Shown here: one piece after another, positions 34,229 to 42,448 of the stretch
How positions within the stretch are numbered: the first letter of the stretch is position 1
Layout of the letters: every line of letters begins with the position of its first letter
DNA from: Paenibacillus methanolicus
GTDB lineage: Bacteria > Bacillota > Bacilli > Paenibacillales > Paenibacillaceae
Length of the DNA: 64,000 nt
NCBI RefSeq assembly: GCF_008124765.1
Contig: NZ_VNHS01000005.1
Coordinates: forward strand, 62,001 to 126,000
Direction: 5' to 3'
Position numbers and translations under genes: made by a program
The notes under the pieces: generated by a model
Told to the model about the DNA's origin: nothing
What the model saw: only the letters and a program-made list of their open reading frames with translations
Databases searched by the model: none

Positions 34229-34675
34229 CTAGACTCCTTTCCGGTAGTGGTACAGCCGCGTCAGGGCGCCGGTCACCTCGGAGACGAACCCCGCGCCGAT
34301 CAGGATGATGAACATGACCGCGAGCGGTTGTTCGACGACGAGCGAGCCCATGGCCAGCAGAAAGCCGAGGATGAACGCGAAGAACGAATTGCGGAACGCC
34401 TTCAGGTCGATCAGCTTATCCAGTTCGTCCGCGAAGTTCGGCTCCTTCTCCCGGGTCGTGACGCGATAGACGATGTTGAAAATAATGCTGATGACGATGT
34501 GCGCGATGACGGAGAACAACGCCAGCATGAGGACGAACGTGCCCCAGTAGCGGAACGTGTCCGCCGACGCCAGACCCTCTTCCGGATAGCGCGGTACCAT
34601 GTACAAGCAGTACGAGGCGAAGATGAGTACGGCACTGAATAGCGATACGATGCTTTTCTTCTCTTGGTAGGTCAC
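34229..34675 (-). CDS. Small membrane protein partnered with XRE regulator
   Basis: This 148-residue protein has four hydrophobic segments, for example VSLFSAVLIFASYCLYMVP, FVLMLALFSVIAHIVISIIF and FAFILGFLLAMGSLVV. It is the first gene of a two-gene operon with a short XRE regulator, an arrangement common in Bacillales (DUF2178-like proteins). It starts at GTG 34675 after AGGAGG. The function is unknown, but such pairs often respond to membrane or nutritional stress, which is inference. Confidence 0.82.
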   Translation of the reverse strand: MTYQEKKSIVSLFSAVLIFASYCLYMVPRYPEEGLASADTFRYWGTFVLMLALFSVIAHIVISIIFNIVYRVTTREKEPNFADELDKLIDLKAFRNSFFAFILGFLLAMGSLVVEQPLAVMFIILIGAGFVSEVTGALTRLYHYRKGV

Positions 34676-34720
34676 AAGCTGCGCCTCCTGTCGCTAAGTT
34701 TTTACATGTAGTATGTTTCT

Positions 34721-34757
34721 CTATACAAAATGTAATATAAACTATACACGAAGTCAA
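34721..34757 (-). promoter_or_regulatory. Promoter and operator repeats of the membrane-protein/XRE operon
   Basis: On the minus strand TTGACT (34752-34757) and TACATT (34729-34734) are spaced by exactly 17 bases. The direct repeat CTATACA occurs at 34721-34727 and 34742-34748, 21 bases (two helical turns) apart, one in the spacer and one after the -10. They are plausible XRE autoregulation sites. Confidence 0.65.
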
Positions 34758-34895
34758 GTGGATATTACATAGGGCTTGTCTAGTACGCGATATGCCTCTG
34801 CCGTCGATGGAAGCTGAAACCTTTCGCGGTCCATGATCGTCGATAGTACCAAGAAGACCGCGGGCATCAAGATGCACCGGGCGAAAGGAGAGACG

Positions 34896-35585
34896 ATGGA
34901 CATGAAAAGATCGAAGATTTCGGTTGCCGCGCTAGCAGCCAAGGCGATATTGATGACGGCGATCGTTCTTGCGGCGAGCGGGTGCGCGAATACGGCGCAA
35001 GGCGGGGGCGACGCGAACTCGAACCAGGCGCAGGGCGAAGGAACGGCGATACCGGACGACGGTGGTCAAAATGGGGTGGACGGATCGACCGATGCAGGCG
35101 AGGGTGACGGGAATGAGCCGGCAACCTCCGAACAACCGGGCGAAGCGAATCCGGATTCGGAAGTCGACCAGCCGGAAAGCGGCGCCGGCACCGGCGGCGA
35201 AGAAAAGCCGACGACGGACGAGGGCGCGCCGGGGAAGGCGTACGTGGCGGAGAACGAGGCTTTTCGCATCCTAAGTCCCGAGATGGACGCTCAAGTAGGG
35301 CGCGCGTTCAAGGTGAAAGGGCAGGCGCGCGTATTCGAGGCCGCCTTCAGCTACACGTTCGAGGACGGGCACGAAGTGCTGGCTGAAGGGCATGTGATGG
35401 CGAGCCAAGGGGCGCCGGAGTGGGGGGACTTTGAATTCGAGGTGCAGATGAACGAGGGAATCAATCCGACGAGCCCGACGGGGACGCTGATCATCTATGA
35501 AGAGAGCGCCAAGGATGGCAGCCCGGTTCACCAGCTGACGATGACGGTCCGATTCGATCCGTCGCTGCTGCCGGCAGCGGAGTAG
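34896..35585 (+). CDS. Lipoprotein with Gmad2 immunoglobulin-like domain
   Basis: This 229-residue protein has a lipoprotein signal peptide with lipobox ASGC (Cys near residue 30), a 90-residue low-complexity linker rich in G, D, E and P, and a C-terminal Gmad2 domain. The Gmad2 part shows FRILSPEMDAQVGRAFKVKG and GTLIIYEESAKDGSP. Gmad2 domains occur in extracellular proteins linked to spore germination or the cell surface. CGAAAGGAGAGACG precedes ATG 34896; the in-frame ATG 34833 gives a charged leader and is rejected. It is a single gene divergent from the XRE operon. Confidence 0.88.
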   Translation: MDMKRSKISVAALAAKAILMTAIVLAASGCANTAQGGGDANSNQAQGEGTAIPDDGGQNGVDGSTDAGEGDGNEPATSEQPGEANPDSEVDQPESGAGTGGEEKPTTDEGAPGKAYVAENEAFRILSPEMDAQVGRAFKVKGQARVFEAAFSYTFEDGHEVLAEGHVMASQGAPEWGDFEFEVQMNEGINPTSPTGTLIIYEESAKDGSPVHQLTMTVRFDPSLLPAAE

Positions 35586-35593
35586 GGAGCGGC

Positions 35594-35668
35594 GATAGCG
35601 ACCTGTGCGTCGCTATTGCGCTCGAGGTTGCATGGGAGCAGGGCGATAGCGACCTATGCGTCGCTATC
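35594..35668. repeat. Tandem pair of identical hairpins
   Basis: GATAGCGAC-CTGTGC-GTCGCTATT (35594-35617) and GATAGCGAC-CTATGC-GTCGCTATC (35645-35668) are two near-identical 9-bp hairpins 51 bases apart, separated by an unrelated 27-base spacer. No T-run follows. The 200 bases after them contain no gene. They may be a REP-like repeat or a tandem protein-binding site. Confidence 0.65.
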
Positions 35669-35870
35669 AGCCTTGCACCAGCGTGCCGCATGCCGCGACG
35701 ATCACCGTGTGCCTATAGTCGCCACAACCGCCGCGCTGATTGGCCCGTCTCACATCTGCGACTTGATGTGCTGGCGGCCATCGTAGGATTAGGCTATGAT
35801 GGCGATGAAGTCCATTGATTCGGCCGTTCACCTTCGCACCGGCGATGATGAACTAGGGGAGGCGCAAGCC

Positions 35871-36092
35871 GTGTTTCAAATCCGTCCATCGAAAGGGATC
35901 TCTCTAATTATGCTGGTGGTCGCCGCGCCGCTCGGAATTTATGGCGTCGTGGCCAATCCTTTTATTTTCTTTAAGGTCATGTGGGGCGTGTTTGCGTTCG
36001 GGTTGGCGATTTTTCACGGGGTGAACGTGTTCAGCCGAAGAGGCGTTTCGTTCATCGAGGTTCGCAGAAAGGGGAGGCGGAGGCTGAGATAG
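35871..36092 (+). CDS. Small membrane protein with basic tail
   Basis: This 73-residue protein has two hydrophobic stretches (ISLIMLVVAAPLGIYGVV and FKVMWGVFAFGLAIFHGV) and a basic C-terminus (EVRRKGRRRLR). GTG 35871 is preferred because GGGGAGG lies 8 bases upstream; the in-frame ATG 35796 has no site. The family is not recognised. It stands 52 bases before the zinc-ribbon/RpoA-CTD-like gene, so the two may share a transcript. Confidence 0.68.
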   Translation: MFQIRPSKGISLIMLVVAAPLGIYGVVANPFIFFKVMWGVFAFGLAIFHGVNVFSRRGVSFIEVRRKGRRRLR

Positions 36093-36144
36093 TTTGCAGC
36101 TGCTGCATTGTCCCTAATTTTCCAACAAGGAGCGCATACTTATT

Positions 36145-36441
36145 ATGTCCTCAACCACCGGCACGTTACGCACCTGCGACAATGGGCATCACTATTACAA
36201 AAGCAGCGATTGTCCGACTTGCCCGATCTGCGAGCAGGCACGCAAGCCAGACGCCGGATTTCTAGCCCGGCTATCGGCTCCGGCGAGGAGATCCTTGGAA
36301 CATCATGACGTCGCGACGCTGCAGCAGCTGTCGGCTTACAGCGAGAAAGAGATTTTGAGCTTGCATGGCATGGGCCCCAAATCAATGCCGATCTTGCGAG
36401 CGGCGTTGGCGGAGAGCGGGCTGACGTTCAAACCGCAATGA
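36145..36441 (+). CDS. Stand-alone RpoA C-terminal-domain-like protein with zinc ribbon
   Basis: This 98-residue protein combines two short domains. Residues 8-32 hold a cysteine- and histidine-rich cluster (CDNGHHYYKSSDCPTCPIC) that probably binds zinc. Residues 40-95 (APARRSLEHHDVATLQQLSA, EILSLHGMGPKSMPILRAAL) match the C-terminal domain of the RNA polymerase alpha subunit, a helix-hairpin-helix unit that contacts DNA and activators. AAGGAG at 36126-36131 precedes ATG 36145. A role in DNA or polymerase contact is inferred. A good terminator follows. Confidence 0.85.
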   Translation: MSSTTGTLRTCDNGHHYYKSSDCPTCPICEQARKPDAGFLARLSAPARRSLEHHDVATLQQLSAYSEKEILSLHGMGPKSMPILRAALAESGLTFKPQ

Positions 36442-36460
36442 GCGCATAACGCTTGCATGA

Positions 36461-36489
36461 GGCTGACCGGCTTGGCTGGTCGGCCTTTT
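36461..36489 (+). terminator. Rho-independent terminator
   Basis: GGCTGACC (36461-36468) pairs with GGTCGGCC (36478-36485) with one G-T pair, followed by TTTT (36486-36489). Confidence 0.85.
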
Positions 36490-36746
36490 GCCGCTACCCG
36501 CATGCCCCTGCTTCCCCTCTATCCAGCTTCCCCTTCAACCAACGCCGCATATTCATTTCCTTCGCATCATGCAGCAGCTCCCCCGACGCTCCGGAAACTG
36601 CGTCCGCAATCATTCGTTCCATCACCACAGGCAAGCCCGAAGGCCGAGGTTGCCGCGATTTAAGTGTTTATTTTTTGAAATACGAAGCAATGCCGTGCAG
36701 CGGATTTCGCGCTCGGGCCGTCTAATAGGGTGGAGGTGGTGATCAC
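36490..36746. other. Gene-free stretch before the sigma factor gene
   Basis: No convincing gene is seen on either strand. A short open frame exists on the minus strand near 36500-36630 but lacks a start signal. No clear ECF-type promoter could be identified for the following sigma gene. Confidence 0.4.
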
Positions 36747-37310
36747 GTGAAGCCGGCCGGCCAACGACACAAAGATGAATTCGCGAAAGACCCCGCGCAA
36801 GCGCTCGAACAGCTGATGGACGCATTCGGCGCGATCGTCCTGCGGACCGCGTTTTTCTATACAGGCGATTCGCATCTCGCCGAGGACATTAGCCAGGAAG
36901 TGTTCCTGCGTGCGTACCGCAAGTGGACCGCGTTCCGCGGCGACAGTGCCGTCAAGACGTGGCTGACGACGATTACGGTCAACGTCTGCCGCGACAAAAT
37001 GGGCGTGCGCATGTTCACCGAGCAGCCGACAGAGCCCGCTAAGCTGGACTTGGGCCGCACGATCAGCGTGGAAGAACAGGCGCTCGAGCGATTGAAGAAG
37101 AGCGAAGTGCTGCAGCATGTGCTTCGCCTGCCGTTACCGTATCAAGAAGCATTGTACTTGTATTATTACGCGGACCTCAGCACGCGGGAGATCGCGGAGG
37201 CGACGAACACGCCGGAAGGTACGGTCCGCAACAGACTGCACCGGGCTCGCGAGATGCTCGCGCGGGAGATGGGCAAGGAGGGAGATTTTCATGACGGATC
37301 GGGAGCATGA
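36747..37310 (+). CDS. ECF-type RNA polymerase sigma factor
   Basis: This 187-residue protein has sigma region 2 (GDSHLAEDISQEVFLRAYRK near residues 42-61) and region 4 (PLPYQEALYLYYYADLSTRE, then IAEATNTPEGTVRNRLHRAR). It lacks region 3 and is therefore an extracytoplasmic-function sigma factor. It starts at GTG 36747 after GGAGGTGG. Its last 20 bases overlap the anti-sigma gene, the usual arrangement for coupled regulator pairs. The signal sensed is unknown. Confidence 0.94.
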   Translation: MKPAGQRHKDEFAKDPAQALEQLMDAFGAIVLRTAFFYTGDSHLAEDISQEVFLRAYRKWTAFRGDSAVKTWLTTITVNVCRDKMGVRMFTEQPTEPAKLDLGRTISVEEQALERLKKSEVLQHVLRLPLPYQEALYLYYYADLSTREIAEATNTPEGTVRNRLHRAREMLAREMGKEGDFHDGSGA

Positions 37311-37983
37311 GCTGCGTCGACAATTTCGAGAGGAGTCGGATGATATGTTATTTTCGGGTATGGAGATGAGCGAACAACTGAAGCGGAGAATTCGTCAAGA
37401 AGCGGTCGGAGGGAAAGCGGTGCGCAAGCGGACGTTAGCGACATCATGGAAGGTAGGCGCGGCTGGTCTCGTAGCGGCGGCCATGATCGTCGTGGCCATT
37501 CCGCTGCTGGATCAATCGAGCGTGCCGGCGCCCGGGAACCAAGTCGCGGAGAACGTGCCGCCGGCGCAGAATCACGGAGGCGCCGCAGGTTCGGACGTAA
37601 CCCAATTGACGACGACGCCGCTCGGTTCGATCGACGAGGCGAAGGCGGCTTTCGGCGAAGGGCTGCGGCTGCCGACGGTCGTGCCGCAAGGGTACGCGCT
37701 GAAGGAGATGAGCGCGGTGGGCATGCCGGGGCAACCGGCCCGAGATATTCTCTTCACGTATGCGTCCGGCGAGCAGACGGTCACGTTCACGGCTAGCCGA
37801 ATGGCGCCCGCCTATCCGGCGGAGTTGTTCACGAAGACGAAAGTCGGCGACGCGGAGGGGGCGATCTTCGAGCAGCCCGGCATGACCGAGCTGTTCTGGA
37901 CGGCGGACGGCGTCCACTACGGCGTGACCGGCCCGATCACTGGCGAGGAAGCGATGAAGGTGTCGACGTCGGCAGAGCTTTAA
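37291..37983 (+). CDS. Anti-sigma factor with DUF4367 domain
   Basis: This 230-residue protein has a charged cytoplasmic head of about 55 residues, one membrane segment (VGAAGLVAAAMIVVAIPLLD) and an extracytoplasmic DUF4367 domain (LPTVVPQGYALKEMSAVG, then EQTVTFTASRM). It should hold the co-encoded ECF sigma factor inactive at the membrane until a surface signal arrives. AAGGAGGGAG precedes ATG 37291 within the sigma gene. It ends in a strong terminator. The sigma-binding head has no recognisable zinc motif. Confidence 0.9.
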   Translation: MTDREHELRRQFREESDDMLFSGMEMSEQLKRRIRQEAVGGKAVRKRTLATSWKVGAAGLVAAAMIVVAIPLLDQSSVPAPGNQVAENVPPAQNHGGAAGSDVTQLTTTPLGSIDEAKAAFGEGLRLPTVVPQGYALKEMSAVGMPGQPARDILFTYASGEQTVTFTASRMAPAYPAELFTKTKVGDAEGAIFEQPGMTELFWTADGVHYGVTGPITGEEAMKVSTSAEL

Positions 37984-38007
37984 GCGAGAGGCGAGTATAG
38001 GTTGCAA

Positions 38008-38042
38008 AAAGCAGCTGCCGGCGGAGTCGGCAGCTGCTTTGG
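38008..38042. terminator. Terminator between sigma operon and convergent genes
   Basis: AAAGCAGCTGCCG (38008-38020) pairs perfectly with CGGCAGCTGCTTT (38028-38040). Poly-A and poly-T flanks suggest function on both strands. Confidence 0.9.
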
Positions 38043-38111
38043 CGTGTCTGCGAAAGGGGGGGGCGGCTTTCTATAGATTGGAGAGCTGCTCGTGGTGAAA
38101 CGCGTTCGTTC

Positions 38112-38717
38112 CTATTGCGGTTCCGACGCCAAGTTCTCGCCGCGATCGGCGGGCGGCTTGTGCCGGATGCGCGACATGCGGAAAGGCAGCCGGATGAGGA
38201 GAAACTCCGCGAGCATGAAGCAAAGCTGCAGCGCGAGAAGGAGCATGATCCAGCTTTCGTCGATATTCAGCAGAAACGGATAAAAGAAGAGCTGCGCGGC
38301 AAACACGGCCATGTAGTAATTCCGTCTGCTCACGATGGCATCCTTGAGCGGAGGAGGCGCGATCGGCCCAGCGATTCGATACAGAATTTGAAAAATCCGA
38401 TACGCCAACAAGCCGTGCAGGATAATCGCCGCCTGCACATAGACGTGGATGGCTAGCGGAGCAGTCGCGAATTGGTTGATGTTGATGCTCGCGTTGAACA
38501 CAAGCTGCGCCACGGACAAGAGGGCAAGGGCAACCGCAAGCCAGATAGCGGCTTTAACGCCTTCATGCCCGGCTCCAAGCCGACGAAGAGCGGAAACAAT
38601 TAATAAATACCCGATCAGATCAGGCAGCGCGTCGACAAGGACAATATGCACATCGACGAGGGGAAATACAAGTCCCCAACCGAGTCGCCTGAGCGCGCTT
38701 CGCAAGGCAGGGTTCAT
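38112..38717 (-). CDS. Polytopic membrane protein of unknown function
   Basis: This 201-residue protein has about five to six hydrophobic segments, for example VKAAIWLAVALALLSVAQLV and MAVFAAQLFFYPFLLN, and a hydrophilic basic tail. The opening LGWGLVFPLVDVHIVLVDALP with PDLIGYLLIVSAL is seen in a family of small Bacillales membrane proteins of unknown role. Its start codon overlaps the stop of the upstream gene by four bases (ATGA), so the two are translated together. Confidence 0.8.
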   Translation of the reverse strand: MNPALRSALRRLGWGLVFPLVDVHIVLVDALPDLIGYLLIVSALRRLGAGHEGVKAAIWLAVALALLSVAQLVFNASININQFATAPLAIHVYVQAAIILHGLLAYRIFQILYRIAGPIAPPPLKDAIVSRRNYYMAVFAAQLFFYPFLLNIDESWIMLLLALQLCFMLAEFLLIRLPFRMSRIRHKPPADRGENLASEPQ

Positions 38718-39559
38718 GGAAGCTCGCCTCCCGCGCGTACGAGCCGCTTCATTTGCTTCTCGCTCAGATACAGGTTGAAATTGACGGGAAGGCGATCATG
38801 GATCGTTCTGCCGTCCTCCGTCTTGTATGTCATCAGGATGCGAGTTCGATATATCTCGTAGGCGGCAGGGGATTCGTCCGGCACGGTCCATTGGTAGTCG
38901 AACGTCAGCAGATCACCGGCGGTCATGCGCAAAGGAAGCTGCGGTCCCGGTTCGCCACCGCCTTCCATCGTCAGCTCGAACATCTTGCCAAGTCTGTCGC
39001 TGAAGCTGTAATCGACCTGCTCTAGCGTAATCGGCTGCGTGACGTTCACGCTGTACTGGCCGTTTCCATTCGTGGAGCCCGAGGTCGAAGACATTACCAA
39101 TACGCTTTGTTGGCGGTCCCATACGACACGGATTTCTCCAATCGGCACCTTCTCGGGCGGGCCATCGTTATAATATACCGTAGCTTCCTTGACCGTAATC
39201 GGCGCTCGCTCCACCTGCGCGGCAGCCTCGGTTCTCCACTCGCCATAAGCCTTGCCGAGCACTTGATGCGTGTATGTATCCGGGTGGGGATCGATCCGGA
39301 ACAGAAGTTCTGGCAGTTCCTCGATCCGGATGCCCGTTACCTTCTTGCCTTTTGATTTGTTCTCCGCGTAGGTCAACTCGAACCCGTCGTTCAGGTTGGG
39401 ATACAAGATCATATAATGCTTCAGAAAAACCGGTTTCTCCAGCTGCATGGCTTCGTAATACCAGAGATTGCCGACCCAGCTTGTCGCGATGAGGAGCGTC
39501 AACGCCGGCCATAGCCACTTGCCGTTTAGTCTCAGCTTCGGGTTCGGATGCATGGACAC
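38714..39559 (-). CDS. Membrane-anchored extracytoplasmic protein of unknown function
   Basis: This 281-residue protein has one N-terminal membrane segment (WLWPALTLLIATSWVGNLWY) followed by an extracytoplasmic beta-rich domain with FELTYAENKSKGKKVTGI, PIGEIRVVWDRQQSVLVM and LTFDYQWTVPD. No catalytic motif is visible. It starts at 39559 after AAGGAGCG. Its stop overlaps the start of the small polytopic protein gene, so the pair probably forms a functional unit at the membrane. Confidence 0.8.
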   Translation of the reverse strand: MSMHPNPKLRLNGKWLWPALTLLIATSWVGNLWYYEAMQLEKPVFLKHYMILYPNLNDGFELTYAENKSKGKKVTGIRIEELPELLFRIDPHPDTYTHQVLGKAYGEWRTEAAAQVERAPITVKEATVYYNDGPPEKVPIGEIRVVWDRQQSVLVMSSTSGSTNGNGQYSVNVTQPITLEQVDYSFSDRLGKMFELTMEGGGEPGPQLPLRMTAGDLLTFDYQWTVPDESPAAYEIYRTRILMTYKTEDGRTIHDRLPVNFNLYLSEKQMKRLVRAGGELP

Positions 39560-39591
39560 GCTCCTTCACAGTAGATTTTCGTGCGAGGGAA

Positions 39592-40185
39592 TTAACGGGA
39601 TTTGTCAATGGCTGAAGTTTTCAGCAGCTTCTCGCGATCTTGAAAATAATCGATATAATAGCCGTCGGATTCCCAGGAGTCTACGAGCTTTTTATAGATG
39701 TGGACGATTTTGTTCTTTGGCGGTCCGCAGTTCACGAGCAGCCATTCCCGCATGTAATCGATGTCTCGATTCTCACCTTCCCATATGAAATCCATAATCG
39801 CGGATTCTCTAGCGGCATTATCGGGGACATAAATGACGAAGGAAGCGTTGAAAATCTCCCTCAGTTCGTAACATACCTTTCTTAGCATAATTTGCAAATC
39901 AGGGTTGATCAGGAATTGTCTCCATCGGAGGTAATGATGGAAGTAACACACGTTCTCCGATAATGTAAGTGAGATCCCGCAAGGTCCAGCCAATATGGTG
40001 GTTCCCCCGATATAATCGAAATCCACATGCCACTCTTTCTCGATTTTCCTTGGATTAAAAGGTAAAAGTTCATCGATAAACGCTTGAAGAAGAGGAAACG
40101 AGGTCGGGTTCTCGTTCAGGCGGTTGCACAAATCTGCGATCTCCGACTTGTTCAAGCTATGCGACATATAGGCGGTAAAATCCAT
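39592..40185 (-). CDS. Unknown soluble protein
   Basis: This 197-residue protein begins MDFTAYMSHSLNKSEIADLC and contains WRQFLINPDLQIMLRKVCYE, FNASFVIYVPDNAARESAIM and VNCGPPKNKIVHIYKKL. It has no signal peptide or membrane segment, and I do not recognise the family. The start at 40185 is chosen because upstream in-frame codons read into a region of hairpins; its ribosome binding site is weak. A+T content is above the local average, which hints at acquisition. Confidence 0.65.
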   Translation of the reverse strand: MDFTAYMSHSLNKSEIADLCNRLNENPTSFPLLQAFIDELLPFNPRKIEKEWHVDFDYIGGTTILAGPCGISLTLSENVCYFHHYLRWRQFLINPDLQIMLRKVCYELREIFNASFVIYVPDNAARESAIMDFIWEGENRDIDYMREWLLVNCGPPKNKIVHIYKKLVDSWESDGYYIDYFQDREKLLKTSAIDKSR

Positions 40186-40301
40186 TCCCAACTCGATCAC
40201 CTCATATAGAAAGTAGCTTCTGCATTTGCTAGCTGCCGAGCAGACGCGCAACGCGGCTTCAACTAATAATACCGCATACTGGAAGTGAACGATTGGAGAA
40301 A

Positions 40302-40442
40302 GGCGGCCGATCTTGGACCGGCCGCCAGTACATCCTGTACGACTATTCACAGTTCAATAGCGTGGTGAAGAAGCGGCCGGAGAGTCGGTATGGAGCCGGA
40401 ACGGCGAGCGGAGGCCCGTACCGACCGGAGGCCGCGCTTTTT
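40302..40442. other. Gene-free stretch with a large branched hairpin
   Basis: GGCGGCCG (40302-40309) pairs with CGGCCGCC (40319-40326). Further on, GCGGCC (40373-40378) pairs with GGCCGC (40430-40435), and GTCGGTA (40384-40390) pairs with TACCGAC (40419-40425) inside it. A T-run (40438-40442) follows on the plus strand. It may be a terminator for plus-strand readthrough or an uncharacterised structured RNA. The genes on both sides lie on the minus strand. Confidence 0.45.
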
Positions 40443-40467
40443 CGCCACGCTTTTAATTCCCGCCTGC

Positions 40468-41253
40468 CTACGAATCCCCCGCATTCCGCCCCGCCTTCAC
40501 ATGCTTCAACTGGGCCACGATAATGACGCTGATGATGACTAAGAGGAACCAGGAGCTGATCTTGCTGAAGCTGACGAGCCGCCAAGTCTCGTGCTGGTCC
40601 GGATACTTCCAGGCGTTGAAGAACGTCGCGATGTTCTCGGCCAGCCAGATGAAGAATCCGACGAGGACGAAGGAGAGCGTCAAGGGCATGCGATACATAA
40701 CGCCCCGTACTCGGTATATGATCCAGGTCCGCCAGAAGACAAGCAGCACAAGCGCCGTCAGCCACCAGCGGAAATCGGGGATGAAGTGATGGGTGAAAAA
40801 ATTCAGGTAGATGGCGCCGCCCAGCAACCCCGCCGCGGGAAGCCCCGGCCAGCCGGTCATGGCCATCTGTAGTCTGCGCCACGCCTGACACATGAAGCTC
40901 GCTACGCTGGCGTACATGAATCCGCTATAGAGCGGTACGCCGAACAGCTTCGTATAGGCAGGTTCGGGGTAGGCCCACGACCCCATATGGACTTTGTAGA
41001 TTTCGAGCAGCAACCCGATGACGTGAAACACGCAGATGACTTTCAGCTCATCGCGCGTCTCGAGCCCGCTGCGGACCATGACATATTGGGCGGCGAGCAA
41101 TACGAGCAGGATCGCATCATACCGGTAGATAAAGGGCACGTCGATCACGTTGGATAGCGCCAACGTGCCGAAGATCGCAACCGGGAAAATGCAGCTCATC
41201 GCCTGGTGATAGCCGAAATGCAGCAGTTGCGCCAAGGGGTTCATACGGGTCAC
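40468..41253 (-). CDS. DUF817 family membrane protein
   Basis: This 261-residue protein has about eight hydrophobic segments and conserved DUF817 sequences: GLLLEIYKVHMGSWAYPEP, YSGFMYASVASFMCQAWRRL and FFTHHFIPDFRWWLTALV. The family function is unknown. GAGGTGACC-type spacing precedes the start at 41253. A minus-strand promoter (TTGAAA-17-TAAATT) is visible upstream. The C-terminal tail is short and cytoplasmic. Confidence 0.92.
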   Translation of the reverse strand: MTRMNPLAQLLHFGYHQAMSCIFPVAIFGTLALSNVIDVPFIYRYDAILLVLLAAQYVMVRSGLETRDELKVICVFHVIGLLLEIYKVHMGSWAYPEPAYTKLFGVPLYSGFMYASVASFMCQAWRRLQMAMTGWPGLPAAGLLGGAIYLNFFTHHFIPDFRWWLTALVLLVFWRTWIIYRVRGVMYRMPLTLSFVLVGFFIWLAENIATFFNAWKYPDQHETWRLVSFSKISSWFLLVIISVIIVAQLKHVKAGRNAGDS

Positions 41254-41307
41254 CTCGTCATGCTCGTATTGAAGCTTGAATCGTTCCGAACACCTCGCTT
41301 CGTGTTG

Positions 41308-41336
41308 AATTTATCATAGAATTTATCGTATTTCAA
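41308..41336 (-). promoter_or_regulatory. Promoter of the DUF817 gene
   Basis: On the minus strand TTGAAA (41331-41336) and TAAATT (41308-41313) are separated by 17 bases within an A+T-rich stretch, 55 bases upstream of the start codon. Confidence 0.6.
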
Positions 41337-41416
41337 TATATATTAATTGAATAATAATAATTAATTACTGTTTCTATCTAGAAATAGCAGCGGTGGAGGT
41401 CCTATGTCTGCCATCA

Positions 41417-42448
41417 TTACGCTTCCATGCTGACGACGACCTTGCCGATGGCGCGCCCTTCCCCGAAATATCGAAGCGCGTCGGCAGCTTCCCGCAGCGC
41501 GAACTGCCGATCGATGACCGGCGTGACGCGACCGTCTTCCATGAGCGACGCCCAGACCGACTGATCGAGGTGGTTTGGTTTATGGACGAGCACCTTGACG
41601 TTCCTATTCTCCAGTCGCGACGTTACCGAACCCGCTATCGCGGCATGAAGGATGCGAGGCATAGGACCGCCGACTATGACGTACGTGCCGCCTGAACGCA
41701 GCGCGCGTTTGATCGCCCGAATCGGACGGTTGCCGACGACGTCGAGGATCAGATCGTATTGCCGGCCGCCGGCGGTGAAGTCCTCTTGCGTATAATCGAC
41801 CGCATGATCCGCTCCCAGGTCGCGCAGCGTCTCCAATTTCCCGGGTTTGTCCACGCTCGTCACTTCCGCCCCGTGCAGCTTGGCATATTGGATACCGAAC
41901 GTGCCTACGCCGCCGCCGGCGCCGTTGAACAGCACATGCCCGCCAGGCTGCAGCCGTCCTGCGTCGCGCAAGCCTTGCAAGGCGAGCACGCCAGCCTGCG
42001 GGACTGCGGCCGCTTGTTCGAAGCTGATTCCGGCCGGCTTCGGCGTCAGCGCTGCTTCGCTGGCGCATACGTATTCGGCGAACCCGCCCCATCCGCAGCC
42101 GGACAGATCGCCGAAGACCTCGTCTCCCGGCCGAAAGCGGGTGACCGCCGCGCCGACGGCCGCGACTCGTCCCGCAATGTCCGCGCCTAACGTTCGGTAA
42201 CGGGGGCTGCGCCAGCCGCCAAGCCGGGTGATATACGGTTTGCCGCGCAGCAAATCCCAATCCCACGAATTGACCGACGCGGCACGGACGGCGACGAGCA
42301 CCTGATGAGCTAAGGGCGTCGGGATGGGCATCTTTTCGATGCGGAGTTCATCGGGAGTTCCGTAATGATCGTATACGAGCGCTCTCATGGTACTATCCGC
42401 CGGCATCGCTGGCGCTGGGTGACCTTTCGTTGTCAGTTCGATTCTCAT
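41417..42448 (-). CDS. MDR-superfamily NAD(P)-dependent oxidoreductase
   Basis: This 343-residue protein belongs to the medium-chain dehydrogenase/quinone oxidoreductase group. The nucleotide-binding segment HVLFNGAGGGVGTFGIQYAK lies near residue 150, and SVNSWDWDLLRGKPY near residue 60 replaces the zinc-binding residues of true alcohol dehydrogenases. It therefore likely reduces quinones or enones with NADPH. AGAGAGG precedes the start at 42448; an in-frame ATG at 42454 has poorer spacing. A second MDR enzyme of the same group lies at 49161. Confidence 0.92.
   Translation of the reverse strand: MRIELTTKGHPAPAMPADSTMRALVYDHYGTPDELRIEKMPIPTPLAHQVLVAVRAASVNSWDWDLLRGKPYITRLGGWRSPRYRTLGADIAGRVAAVGAAVTRFRPGDEVFGDLSGCGWGGFAEYVCASEAALTPKPAGISFEQAAAVPQAGVLALQGLRDAGRLQPGGHVLFNGAGGGVGTFGIQYAKLHGAEVTSVDKPGKLETLRDLGADHAVDYTQEDFTAGGRQYDLILDVVGNRPIRAIKRALRSGGTYVIVGGPMPRILHAAIAGSVTSRLENRNVKVLVHKPNHLDQSVWASLMEDGRVTPVIDRQFALREAADALRYFGEGRAIGKVVVSMEA

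Noticed and set aside
36500-36635. Minus-strand 44-codon frame with MERMIADAVSGASGELLHDA
   Set aside because: It looks protein-like but lacks a ribosome binding site and a recognisable family. It may be a relic.
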